Source of the DNA: Saprospiraceae bacterium
GTDB lineage: Bacteria > Bacteroidota > Bacteroidia > Chitinophagales > Saprospiraceae
Assembly (NCBI GenBank): GCA_041392805.1
Contig: JAWKLJ010000002.1
Span: forward strand, 3,363,001 to 3,427,000
Length of the DNA stretch: 64,000 nt
Direction of reading: 5' to 3'
Both the position numbers and the translations under genes were made by a program. The notes under the pieces were generated by a model that was not told where the DNA came from, did no database searches, and saw only the letters and a list, made by a program, of their open reading frames with translations. This document shows, one piece after another, positions 17,692 to 25,293 of this stretch. Position 1 is the stretch's first letter. Each line of letters begins with the position of its first letter.

Positions 17692-18810
17692 ATGAAATAT
17701 TACCTTATTGCAGGAGAAGCTTCTGGCGATCTGCATGCCTCTAATTTGATGCGCGGCCTGGTGCAGGAAGACCCTCAGGCCTCGTTTAGGGTTTGGGGAG
17801 GAGAGCTGATGGAAGCCGCTGGTGGAGATTTGGTGAAACACTATAGGGATTTGGCATTTATGGGCTTTTGGGAAGTCGCTAAAAACATAGGGACCATTTT
17901 GGGAAACCTTCGTTTTTGCAAGCAAGATATCCTCAAATACCAACCCGATGTGCTAATTTTAGTGGATTATCCCGGGTTTAACCTAAGAATTGCGAAATGG
18001 GCCAAAAAGGAAGGAATCAAAGTCTTTTACTATATTTCTCCTCAAATTTGGGCATGGCATAGCAGCCGGGTACATGGCATTAAGGCTAGTATAGATAGGA
18101 TGTTTGTTATTTTACCCTTCGAAAAAGCCTTTTACGAAAAATTTGATTGCGAGGTAGATTTTGTAGGTCATCCCTTGCTGGATGTCACCGAAAACTACCA
18201 GGCAAATCCCGATTTCCGAACCATCAATCAATTGCCCGACAAGCCCCTCATTGCGCTTTTCCCGGGTAGCCGAAAACAAGAAATAAGTAGAATGTTGTTG
18301 GGGATGTTGCAAATCGTGGACGAATTCCCCGATTATCATTTTGTTATAGCAGGAGCGCCGGCCCAACCGGTGTCATTTTATCGCCCCATCCTCGAAAAAG
18401 TGAAGGCCAATAACCTGACTCTTGTTCACCAACAATCCTATGATCTGTTGGAAAATGCAGAAGCTGCGCTGGTTACCTCAGGAACAGCTACTTTGGAAAC
18501 GGCCTTATTCCGGGTCCCACAAGTTGTTTGTTATCAAGGCAATAGGCTATCTTATTGGATTGCCAGGTGGCTTGTCAATGTCAAATATATTGCTTTGGTC
18601 AATTTGATCATAGATCGTCCATTGGTAAAAGAATTGATTCAGAATGAATTTACGACGAAGCAAATAGGCTATCATTTAAACCAAATATTACAAGCGGGGC
18701 GTGCCCAGGAAATAAAGCGTGGGTATGAGGACTTGATAAGTTTATTAGGAAAAAGTGGTGCTTCCAGCAGAGCGGCCAAATTGATGGTGGACTATTTAAA
18801 ACAAGGATAA
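17692..18810 (+). CDS. lpxB: Lipid-A-disaccharide synthase
   Basis: 372 aa inner-membrane-associated GT19 enzyme; joins UDP-2,3-diacylglucosamine and lipid X to make the lipid A disaccharide. Signature segments are LIAGEASGDLHASNLM at the N-terminus, VDYPGFNLRIAK, YYISPQIWAWHSSR, FVGHPLLD, LFPGSRKQEI, and SGTATLE near residue 265. Its presence shows a Gram-negative, lipid-A-bearing cell. It converges with the lyase gene at 18819 with only 8 bases between. Confidence 0.95.
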   Translation: MKYYLIAGEASGDLHASNLMRGLVQEDPQASFRVWGGELMEAAGGDLVKHYRDLAFMGFWEVAKNIGTILGNLRFCKQDILKYQPDVLILVDYPGFNLRIAKWAKKEGIKVFYYISPQIWAWHSSRVHGIKASIDRMFVILPFEKAFYEKFDCEVDFVGHPLLDVTENYQANPDFRTINQLPDKPLIALFPGSRKQEISRMLLGMLQIVDEFPDYHFVIAGAPAQPVSFYRPILEKVKANNLTLVHQQSYDLLENAEAALVTSGTATLETALFRVPQVVCYQGNRLSYWIARWLVNVKYIALVNLIIDRPLVKELIQNEFTTKQIGYHLNQILQAGRAQEIKRGYEDLISLLGKSGASSRAAKLMVDYLKQG

Positions 18811-18818
18811 CACAGTAC

Positions 18819-19667
18819 TTAAGGGAAGACCTCATAGGCTTGCTGCATCGCCTGTTGGAAGACCATAGCATCGATACCATGTGCTTCTTTTTTTTCATCA
18901 AAAAAGCCAATTAAATTTTCCATTGGCATATTACCGGTTAACTCATCCTTGGCCATGGGGCAACCACCAAAGCCCTTAATGGCACCATCAAAACGCAGGC
19001 AGCCACTGCTATAGGCTGCCTCCACCTTTTCGCGCCAGGTAGAAGGGGTGGTATGAAAATGAGCCCCTATTTCTACGGAAGGATAGGCAGGAATGAGTTG
19101 ACTAAACAAATAACGAATGCTATCAGGGCTGGCCACGCCGATCGTATCTGACAATTGGAAAATACCAATCTCAAGCTGTAATAGGCGTTCTACCCAACGC
19201 CTCACAATATCTACATTCCAGGGATCGCCGTATGGATTGCCGAATCCCATAGAAATATAGAGTACCATTTTTTTCCCAGATTGTTTGCAAATGGCCTGAA
19301 TATCAGCAACCCTTTCCAATGACTCTTCAATCGTGGAATGTGTATTTCGCATTTGGAAGGTTTCGGAAACCGAGAAGGGGAAACCGAGATAGTCGATGGC
19401 TTCAAATTGGGCCGCATCCATCGCCCCTCTTTTATTGGCGACAATAGCCAAAAGTTTGGACTGGGTGCTTGATAAATTGAGGCCTTGGAGCACTTCGGCG
19501 GTATCTCTCATCTGAGGAATAGCCTTAGGAGACACAAAGCTGCCAAAATCTATGGTATCAAAGCCTGCCCGCAGGAGTTGATTGATATATGCTACTTTTT
19601 TTTCTGTAGGAATAAAGGTCTTAATTCCTTGCATGGCATCCCGTGGGCACTCAATCAGCTTCACCAT
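18819..19667 (-). CDS. Hydroxymethylglutaryl-CoA lyase
   Basis: 282 aa; cleaves HMG-CoA to acetyl-CoA and acetoacetate in leucine and ketone-body breakdown. The HMGL-like TIM barrel starts MVKLIECPRDAMQGI, containing the catalytic Arg8/Asp9 pair. GAHFHTT holds the metal-binding His pair, and FGGCPMAKDELTGN holds the active-site cysteine loop. It is close in sequence space to 2-isopropylmalate synthases, but the ECPRD and GGCPxA signatures decide for the lyase. It is a single gene; a family A repeat arm lies 38 bases upstream. Confidence 0.9.
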   Translation of the reverse strand: MVKLIECPRDAMQGIKTFIPTEKKVAYINQLLRAGFDTIDFGSFVSPKAIPQMRDTAEVLQGLNLSSTQSKLLAIVANKRGAMDAAQFEAIDYLGFPFSVSETFQMRNTHSTIEESLERVADIQAICKQSGKKMVLYISMGFGNPYGDPWNVDIVRRWVERLLQLEIGIFQLSDTIGVASPDSIRYLFSQLIPAYPSVEIGAHFHTTPSTWREKVEAAYSSGCLRFDGAIKGFGGCPMAKDELTGNMPMENLIGFFDEKKEAHGIDAMVFQQAMQQAYEVFP

Positions 19668-19704
19668 AGTGTGTAATTCTTAGAAGTCTTGTAATTACTC
19701 AAAA

Positions 19705-19726
19705 CAAAAATTGTCAGAGAAGGACC
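19705..19726. repeat. Family A repeat, right-arm remnant
   Basis: CAAAAATTGTCAGAGAAGGA, matching the right arm of the element at 4643-4676 and the reverse complement of the left arms at 4534 and 58945. It sits in the divergent gap between the HMG-CoA lyase gene and the small membrane-protein gene. Confidence 0.5.
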
Positions 19727-19735
19727 AAAAATAGA

Positions 19736-19743
19736 TACTTTTG
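19736..19743 (+). promoter_or_regulatory. Candidate -7 box (TACTTTTG)
   Basis: Exact match to the Bacteroidota -7 consensus TAnnTTTG, 56 bases before the ATG at 19800. The -33 element is poor (ATTG about 22 bases upstream, inside the repeat remnant). Confidence 0.4.
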
Positions 19744-19799
19744 CACTATTATTAACGAAATCAAAAAAGGATTAGTTTTAATCCTATGCAATAACATTT

Positions 19800-20027
19800 A
19801 TGATGTCGAATAATGTAAAAACAATCTTAACTATTGTTGGCTTTTTACTTGCTGGTACAGGAATACTAGCACTTATTCTCAATTTGGTAGGCTTAAAATT
19901 AGCCATATTGGTGTGGATGGATGGCTTTGGGAAACTATTTGGTCTTGTGATGCAGATTGTTATGAGCCTAGCAGGCTTCATCATGATTTACGTTGGACAA
20001 ACGGATCTATCGAAGGAAGAGGCATAA
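19800..20027 (+). CDS. Small two-helix membrane protein, unknown
   Basis: 75 aa, MMSNNVKTILTIVGF. Two hydrophobic helices (about 8-33 and 45-65) flank a short VWMDGFGK loop; the tail is acidic. Family not recognised. A candidate -7 box lies 56 bases upstream and a minus-strand terminator begins over its stop codon. Confidence 0.6.
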   Translation: MMSNNVKTILTIVGFLLAGTGILALILNLVGLKLAILVWMDGFGKLFGLVMQIVMSLAGFIMIYVGQTDLSKEEA

Positions 20028-20056
20028 AAAAAGGCCGACAAGGAATCATGTCAGCC
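20026..20056 (-). terminator. Minus-strand intrinsic terminator
   Basis: Stem GGCTGACA / TGTCGGCC (one mismatch, minus-strand reading) followed by seven T's. It faces convergent transcription from the small membrane-protein gene and could end read-through from the possible small RNA region at 20168-20405. Confidence 0.65.
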
Positions 20057-20167
20057 CATAATCTTTGAGCGAATAAATCACAGATTATGGGGGGAATAGG
20101 TGCGTGATTTCTTAACCCAAGCGATAAAGCTATAATTGTAATCAGGAAAATCTTTTGAGTGGAGATG

Positions 20168-20207
20168 AAAAAAACCGATCTACCAAGGGGGCTTTCCCCC
20201 CTGGTAG
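20168..20207 (-). terminator. Strong minus-strand terminator
   Basis: Stem of 12 pairs with one mismatch (CTACCA-GGGGG / CCCCC-TGGTAG), four-base loop, then T7 on the minus strand. Typical factor-independent terminator for a transcript arriving from about 20400. Confidence 0.75.
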
Positions 20208-20405
20208 TCTGCCTTATTCAAAACATGGTCTCATTTCTTTTTCATAGGGATAACTCCAAATCCGATTCGGTAAAATCCAAACCAGCGAATTATCTTTGCA
20301 GTATAATACTGCTGATGATGTGTAGTAGCTCTCTTTTAACTCAAATCGGCGGGAGTATTGGTATGTAAGTTCTGATAGAATATATATGTTTTATTTCCTT
20401 TCTAT
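20168..20405 (-). ncRNA. Candidate small RNA (minus strand)
   Basis: A minus-strand TATATTTG (complement of 20413-20420) fits the TAnnTTTG -7 box, with a TTTG 16 bases upstream of it (shorter than the usual spacing). About 200 bases downstream there is a strong terminator: CTACCAGGGGGG / CCCCCTTGGTAG with a GAAA-type loop, then a T7 run (20168-20207). No reading frame of useful length lies between. A perfect GCAGTAT/ATACTGC stem (20299-20313) falls inside. I could not match it to a known RNA family such as 6S RNA. Confidence 0.35.
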
Positions 20406-20644
20406 CATGATACAAATATACAGGCTTCATTCTTACCAAAAAAGGACAGTTTTCAATTCTCAAATACCTTAAAATAAAAAATTTTTTTGCTGGTTAAAAA
20501 CAATAAATTATTAATATACAATAAATTATAAAAACAAAAACACTCAAAAAACAGAATCCTCACCAAAAAAAACTTGCTTTTTTTAAAATATATTATAATA
20601 AATAATTTGGTCTTTTGAAGCTTTTGCTAACCTTCCGTCTTCAA

Positions 20645-20752
20645 AGTGGGAAGTCCGAAGTGGGAAGTGGGAAGTGGGAAAATTGCGCTCCTAAGCCATT
20701 CCGACTTCAGACTTTCGACTTTCGACTTCAGACTTCCGCCTTCCGACTTTCA
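20645..20752. repeat. Heptad purine/pyrimidine hairpin, family C (copy a)
   Basis: Purine arm of GGGAAGT units, then the linker AATTGCGCTCCTAAGCCATT, then a long pyrimidine arm of CGACTTC and CGACTTT units. The same linker is repeated in the next copy at 20765 and, inverted, in the family B elements at 29559 and 49543. Confidence 0.75.
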
Positions 20753-20764
20753 CTCATGCGATAA

Positions 20765-20859
20765 AAGTCGGAAATGGGAAGTGGGAAATGGGAAAATTGC
20801 GCTCCTAAGCCATTCCGACTTTCGACTTCCGACTTTCGACTTCCGACTTTCGCCTTTCA
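20765..20859. repeat. Heptad purine/pyrimidine hairpin, family C (copy b)
   Basis: Tandem neighbour of copy a: AGTCGGAAATGGGAAGTGGG arm, the same AATTGCGCTCCTAAGCCATT linker, then CGACTTTCGACTTC units. The unit number differs between copies, as expected for slippage. Confidence 0.75.
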
Positions 20860-20941
20860 CTAGCCGCAGAAGCTTACCATCAGTAAATCCGAAATGGCTG
20901 GTGGGGATCCCCACAAATTGGTAAAAGAACCGCACATAAGC

Positions 20942-20974
20942 ACAAAAAAACCCATGCCTAAAAAGACATGGGTT
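20942..20974 (-). terminator. Terminator downstream of the short peptide genes
   Basis: On the minus strand AACCCATG and CATGGGTT form a perfect 8-bp stem, followed by a T run (plus-strand A's from 20944). It lies about 80 bases after the stop of the 40-aa peptide gene and is a second barrier after the hairpin at 21037-21064. Confidence 0.7.
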
Positions 20975-21036
20975 AAGGGGAACATTAGTTTTTTAACTGT
21001 GTGAATTTAGTCTTAAAAGTAGGTCAAAAGAGCGGT

Positions 21037-21064
21037 AAAAATTGCCCCCCAATTAGGGGGCAAT
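21037..21064 (-). terminator. Terminator hairpin overlapping a peptide stop codon
   Basis: The minus strand reads ATTGCCCCC, TAATTG, GGGGGCAAT then TTTTA. The left stem is formed by the last codons (Ile-Ala-Pro) of the 40-aa peptide gene and the TAA stop is in the loop. Translation through the last codons would therefore compete with terminator folding. Confidence 0.7.
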
Positions 21065-21175
21065 GATATCTACCACAATCACACCTCCTTTTACTTCTTT
21101 CTGTTCCAATTTTGAAAGTTTGGCATTGTTAAAAACATCAAAAGTAGTTGTTGTGCTAAATTTGTTCGTCTTCAT
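21053..21175 (-). CDS. Short GG-motif peptide, VIVVDIIAP type (40 aa)
   Basis: Short gene of 41 codons: starts MKTNKFSTTTTFDVF, continues NNAKLSKLEQKEVKGG and ends VIVVDIIAP. The LSKLEQKEVKGG stretch resembles double-glycine leaders of Bacteroidota natural-product precursors (leader helix, then GG, then a short core); the presumed core is only nine residues and has no Cys, Ser or Thr. The gene is supported by a sister gene at 21315-21413 with the same C-terminus and the same start context (AATTTATTATGAA), and by a terminator at its stop. Possible roles are an exported signalling peptide or a modified-peptide precursor. No modifying enzyme or exporter is in the window. Confidence 0.7.
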   Translation of the reverse strand: MKTNKFSTTTTFDVFNNAKLSKLEQKEVKGGVIVVDIIAP

Positions 21176-21314
21176 AATAAATTTGAGTTTGAGTTTGAGT
21201 TTGATAAAAATGTTTACGTTCTATTTAAACCCAAATCGGTTGGGGAGTTTGCAAAAACAACAAGGCAGATCAGATTGTATGCAAATAATACATCCGTGGA
21301 ATTAAGCCTTTAAA

Positions 21315-21413
21315 TTAAGATACTGGTGCGATAATGTCTACCACAATTACTTTGTTAAAAGCGTTACTTTTTTGGTTCCGTGAAGCTGACCAAGAATTGC
21401 AAATCTGTTTCAT
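21315..21413 (-). CDS. Short peptide paralogue, VIVVDIIAP type (32 aa)
   Basis: 33 codons: MKQICNSWSASRNQ, KSNAFNK, VIVVDIIAPVS. It shares the nine-residue VIVVDIIAP block and the AATTTATTATGAA start context with the 40-aa gene 140 bases downstream, but lacks the LEQKEVKGG leader. Either the leader has decayed, perhaps through a frameshift, or it is a different precursor type. DNA identity in the shared block is broken by synonymous changes (GTAGATATCATTGCC against GTAGACATTATCGCA), which argues for selection on the protein. Confidence 0.6.
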   Translation of the reverse strand: MKQICNSWSASRNQKSNAFNKVIVVDIIAPVS

Positions 21414-21711
21414 AATAAATTCGTTTTTGTGTTTATTTAACTGGGTTATTAATTACAATATAAAGATACGTCTAATCGGACTTAAAAACTAGGACAAAAA
21501 ACGGATTACAAATACCTGAAAAACAACATTTTAAAACATATATAAATTTTATAAATAATTGTTTTTCAAATGTTTATGAATCACAAATGATTCCTCTCGA
21601 AAGACATTGCATAAATCATTATGCAATTTTTTTTAAAGCTTATTGGACCTTTTAAATTTGATGAGATACACTACGGTAAGTAAGCGTAAAGTTTAGCAAA
21701 TAAAATAAACT
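21414..21711. other. Leader region of the peptide genes
   Basis: About 300 AT-rich bases. It holds a GTAAAGTTTA / TAAACTTTAC stem (21686-21715) overlapping the end of the helical-repeat gene, a plus-oriented terminator-like hairpin (21607-21634), and a weak minus-strand -7-like TATCTTTA (complement of about 21461-21468). It suggests that the peptide genes have their own promoter as well as possible read-through. Confidence 0.4.
21607..21634 (+). terminator. Plus-oriented terminator-like hairpin
   Basis: TTGCATAA / TTATGCAA stem (8 bp), four-base loop, then T8. No plus-strand gene was found to its left, so it may end an antisense transcript from the peptide region. Confidence 0.5.
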
Positions 21712-23262
21712 TTACAGCACAGTTGACTCGACTTTTTCAGTCTGATTGAAGAACTTATTTTCTAGTGAATCGATGACCAATTCCCATAGTTCTTCATAGG
21801 GGATAATTTCGATTTCGTGAGATTGCTTAGCCACATCCAATGGCATCGTTTGCAATCGATTTAAGTATTTACTCGTTTTCCGTTCTACCCCTGCTTTATG
21901 GAAACCACAATGGGGAATCTGAAGCAGCATTTTTATAAAACAGTTACTTCTAAAGGTATCATCCTTGGTGAGGTATCGAGAGCAATATTTTTCAATCGCC
22001 TCAATTCTGTCAATGGCGGAGTTATAATTTCTTTGAAGAATCATAAACAATACCTGAACCACCAGGATAGGGATATTCATACCCCTTTTATCCTTAGAAT
22101 AGATAGGCGTTGCATTTAAAAACCTACCCAAGCGGAATTTGGTGAAATGTTTGTCTTTTCGACTTAATTTCACTTTCCGAATCAAGACCAGGTAGTGAAT
22201 ATATGCTTCGAAAATTTTCCACATTTCTTTCACATTCTCGGGGAGAAATGCAAAGCGTTTATGCTGAATAATTTGCAAGAACAGATGGTATGCTTCTTGG
22301 TATTGATGCGTATGCATCGACAACAAAAAGTATAATTCCTGGTACTTGAACCAGTTAAAAGATCCTTCTGTTAACACTTCCAGGCAACTTTCGGCGGCAG
22401 CTTTGCCTTCTTCATATTGCTTCAGCTGTATGTTGCAAACCAATAGTTGATAATAGAATATCTGCAAAGGCGCGCTGGCCAGGTAATTTTTCTTTTCAAA
22501 AAAATTAATATACTCCTGGCAAAGCTTTGCCGTCTCCTTGTAATTATTGACACTGGAAAAAGCGGTCAACCTAATCAAAGCCGCACACAAGTGCAGGCGA
22601 TAAGTTTTATACTTTTGAAGCGCAGGTTTAAGTTTCTCAAAAGACTCCTTGGCCTTCGCGTTTATTTGTTTATTATTAGCTTTGATATTGGCGAAATGTA
22701 GTACCAGCTCTGTATAAAGTTCTTCAGCTAAATCTTCGGATTCATTAATTTTTGAATACTCCTTAAATAAATCATTGTATTGCTCAAATTTTTTCACATC
22801 GCCTACCAGGGTGCCAAAATGCACTCTTAGCGTACGTGCCACATCCACCGTCAATTCGGTGAACTCATACTTTTTAGCTTGTTTAAGGATATTAAAGCAA
22901 AGATTGATCCCCGCATGGGAGGCATTTTTTGCAAATAGAATTTTTGCAGCAGCCCAATCGCGGTAACATTCATAAAACGCCTGGTATCGGTCTGAATTGG
23001 ACGGTTCTTTCGCATTAAGGAAGAAAAGATGATTGACTAATTTCCGTTTGAGCTTGTGACGCAACTTTTGGTAAGCCGGATGTGCTTTGTTTTCTCCATA
23101 AAAAAATTGAGCAGCTTCGTCATCTGAGCTAAATTTATTGTCAATTAAACTTCTGTAATAAACTTCTACCTTCGAAGCATCTTTCGCTGAAGCATCAAGC
23201 AATTCGACTTGCAAGAGTCGGTTGTTATTTACAATTAGTGCCAATTCCTTTAATACCTGCAT
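21712..23262 (-). CDS. Helical-repeat (TPR-like) protein, unknown, 516 aa
   Basis: 516 aa, begins MQVLKELALIVNNNR. No signal peptide or membrane segment, so cytoplasmic. An N-terminal domain ending in a Lys/Leu-rich helix (YQKLRHKLKRKLVNHLFFL, about 64-82) is followed by some 350 residues of amphipathic helix pairs rich in Tyr/Leu/Ala (for example QYEEGKAAAESCLEVL and HTHQYQEAYHLFLQI), typical of TPR-like solenoids. It is the same size and architecture as the next gene upstream (23573-25126), although sequence identity is low. It is followed by the two short peptide genes. Such solenoids often bind peptides; no enzymatic motif or helix-turn-helix was seen. Confidence 0.75.
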   Translation of the reverse strand: MQVLKELALIVNNNRLLQVELLDASAKDASKVEVYYRSLIDNKFSSDDEAAQFFYGENKAHPAYQKLRHKLKRKLVNHLFFLNAKEPSNSDRYQAFYECYRDWAAAKILFAKNASHAGINLCFNILKQAKKYEFTELTVDVARTLRVHFGTLVGDVKKFEQYNDLFKEYSKINESEDLAEELYTELVLHFANIKANNKQINAKAKESFEKLKPALQKYKTYRLHLCAALIRLTAFSSVNNYKETAKLCQEYINFFEKKNYLASAPLQIFYYQLLVCNIQLKQYEEGKAAAESCLEVLTEGSFNWFKYQELYFLLSMHTHQYQEAYHLFLQIIQHKRFAFLPENVKEMWKIFEAYIHYLVLIRKVKLSRKDKHFTKFRLGRFLNATPIYSKDKRGMNIPILVVQVLFMILQRNYNSAIDRIEAIEKYCSRYLTKDDTFRSNCFIKMLLQIPHCGFHKAGVERKTSKYLNRLQTMPLDVAKQSHEIEIIPYEELWELVIDSLENKFFNQTEKVESTVL

Positions 23263-23572
23263 ACACTAAGATTCTACTGTTGTTATTGTCATTCTTAAAA
23301 AAGCTTAGCTTTTTGATTCATATATCAAAAGCAAAAAGCCTAGTTACTATTTTTATATATTTGCAGGTAGCCTTAACAAAGCAGTATGGAGGTTTTAATT
23401 GTTTACCCCTATTTCTATGAGAATTGTATTAAAAAAATTGTCTTTAGGATTATTACACTGCAAATCTATTGAATATACAAAATGGTTTCATATACAAAAT
23501 ACTTTTTTTGTGACATAGTAAATGAGAAAAATTAAAAAACAATGCCGTTTCAATGCGGAAAAATGCTTTTAC
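23263..23572. other. Gap between the two helical-repeat genes
   Basis: 310 bases, AT-rich. The only structure seen is an AAAAAGC / GCTTTTT stem at about 23298-23314. No short peptide of the VIVVDIIAP type was found here in a minus-strand reading. Confidence 0.4.
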
Positions 23573-25126
23573 TTATTTTTTCACAATTCGGTTCAAAAAC
23601 TTTCTTCTAATTATTGTTTGTACTGCAGTATCCTCAATTTTGCTTTCCAACCAGGAAATAATATCCAAATATAGGAAGGGCCGCCGTTCCAACGGAAGGT
23701 CTTCTAATTTCACTAATTTTTCTTTTAAATTCATGAATTCTGACTTCATTTCATTTGCTCTCATTTTCGGCGTCTTGCGCAAAAAGCGAAAAATTTCCTT
23801 TTGAACCCCATGTAAGTCTTCCATTTTTGACAAAAATCGGTAAACAGACTTGATCTGGTACTCCACTAATTGGGCATTACCCAATTCGAAATGGGCGATC
23901 AAATTCAAAATCCGGGCAAAACATTGAATATCTTCCCTATAATCTGGATTCTTTTGGTTGATGATCAGATTAAGGTAATGGATCGCATTGTTATTGTCTC
24001 CACTAGCAAAATAGAGGCAAGCTATCCGATAATAAAAAACCAGAATCCGGTGATCATCCCAGCTATAACGCTCAGCGGCAATTAACTTGGTTATTATGGG
24101 TGCATGCACTAATCCCTCCGTAAAAGTACCTTCAAGGTAGTGCTTCTCTATGGTGTGGATGTATTTAAACAGATAATATAGTCCTTCAATGTTGTGATCC
24201 AGTGAAAGATCAAATTCATCCTTAAAGCGATTGAGTTCCTCCAGCGTTTCAACAAATTTTTTGTACTGTAAGGTATTATACAATGCCCCCAGTAGGTTAT
24301 GCATCCCTTTTAGGTACATCGCAGCATCAATGGCTTTCATTTCAGGTTGCTCATTAAATAAGACCACCCACTTTTGGGCGTAGCGATAAGCCATTGGAAA
24401 ATCTTGTGTCATGTGGTAAAACCACAAATAAGATTGACAATAATATATTTTGCCCCAAAAGCCCAATTGCTGAAAATCAATCTGTGGCAAATTGGAGTGA
24501 AAGAACTCCCTTACAAAATAGTAGTCTTTTGAATTTCTTACATAACCTACCCGCAAGTATAATCCATACAACTGAAGGGCAAGGTTAGAAAAAAGATTAG
24601 TCTGGGTAATAGAGGTGTCCAATCTTAAGGTTTCCTGGGTAAGTTCCTCTGCCCTACCCTCGATACTACCCGTGATATATTGCCCCTCAATTAGCTTTTC
24701 AAACTCAACAATAGTCAACACTAAGCCATCAAACATAACCCTATGGGCCTTTGTTTTGGCCTTTTCCAACATTTCAAGGCTTTGGCGATATAGACCTTTA
24801 TTATATAGTACCTTGGCATAATCTATCATCTCCCGAACCTGAATGTCTTCGTTGTGGTTTTTATTTAAAAGCCGAAGACTCGTCAGCAATTGTTTATACA
24901 AATGAGCCTTGAGATTAGAAAGTTGTCTTTTTTTTATCCCAGGCAATTTTTTTAGAATTAAATGCTCGTCATATATCTTATGATGGTCCAGAAAATCGAA
25001 TAATTGGAGAAATAAAATATCATCAGAAGACTGGTTTCTTCTAACAAAAAGCCGAAAATGCCTTTTTTCCGCCCTCGTCAGGGACTTTATCAATTGAATA
25101 AGATCATCTGTTTTCTGTTTGGGCAT
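23573..25126 (-). CDS. Helical-repeat (TPR-like) protein, unknown, 517 aa
   Basis: 517 aa, starts MPKQKTDDLIQLIKSLTRAE. The N-terminal part contains SLTRAEKRHFRLF (15-27) and a basic helix (KRQLSNLKAHLYKQLLTSL, about 66-84) comparable in position with the YQKLRHKLKRKL helix of the 516-aa neighbour. The rest is a long series of helix pairs (NKGLYRQSLEMLEKA, SGDNNNAIHYLNLI) like TPR solenoids. It is cytoplasmic, with no catalytic motif. The SLTRAEKRHF-type opening is one I associate with a recurrent uncharacterised Bacteroidota family, from memory only. Transcribed divergently from leuA. Confidence 0.75.
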   Translation of the reverse strand: MPKQKTDDLIQLIKSLTRAEKRHFRLFVRRNQSSDDILFLQLFDFLDHHKIYDEHLILKKLPGIKKRQLSNLKAHLYKQLLTSLRLLNKNHNEDIQVREMIDYAKVLYNKGLYRQSLEMLEKAKTKAHRVMFDGLVLTIVEFEKLIEGQYITGSIEGRAEELTQETLRLDTSITQTNLFSNLALQLYGLYLRVGYVRNSKDYYFVREFFHSNLPQIDFQQLGFWGKIYYCQSYLWFYHMTQDFPMAYRYAQKWVVLFNEQPEMKAIDAAMYLKGMHNLLGALYNTLQYKKFVETLEELNRFKDEFDLSLDHNIEGLYYLFKYIHTIEKHYLEGTFTEGLVHAPIITKLIAAERYSWDDHRILVFYYRIACLYFASGDNNNAIHYLNLIINQKNPDYREDIQCFARILNLIAHFELGNAQLVEYQIKSVYRFLSKMEDLHGVQKEIFRFLRKTPKMRANEMKSEFMNLKEKLVKLEDLPLERRPFLYLDIISWLESKIEDTAVQTIIRRKFLNRIVKK

Positions 25127-25239
25127 TGTAATTATCTATTTTTTAAATCACTGTAAATCAAGATGTTAAAAAATAAGATTAGAGCTGCCATCTTGGATTA
25201 ATAAACTAAATTGGTTTTTCTATGTTGGGTTTCGCAAGA

Positions 25240-25247
25240 TATATTTG
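25240..25247 (+). promoter_or_regulatory. Candidate leuACDB promoter -7 box (TATATTTG)
   Basis: Exact TAnnTTTG match 47 bases before the leuA ATG, giving a predicted start near 25253 and a leader of about 40 bases. No leader peptide or attenuator was seen. Confidence 0.5.
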
Positions 25248-25293
25248 AATCGAACAAACTTACACTTTTACCGGAAATTTCAAAATAAAACCA

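Larger units (their letters stand above)
20028..21052. other. AT-rich accessory gap
   Basis: About 1 kb with no protein gene that I trust. It contains a candidate minus-strand small RNA (20168-20405), two heptad hairpins (20645-20859), a terminator at 20942-20974 and a very AT-rich stretch (20430-20620). The open frame at 20159-20368 overlaps a strong hairpin, has no family features and was not accepted. Confidence 0.6.

Noticed and set aside
18811..18818. Terminator between lpxB and the HMG-CoA lyase gene
   Set aside because: Only 8 bases separate the convergent stops and no stem with a T run was found; transcription probably overlaps here.
20159..20368. 69-codon plus-strand frame
   Set aside because: It runs through a strong hairpin of the opposite strand, has mixed composition and no domain, and the minus-strand small RNA interpretation explains the same bases better.
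20646..20924. 92-codon frame of repeating SDFRLSTFDFRLP-type residues
   Set aside because: It is the translation of family C heptad repeats and has no independent support.
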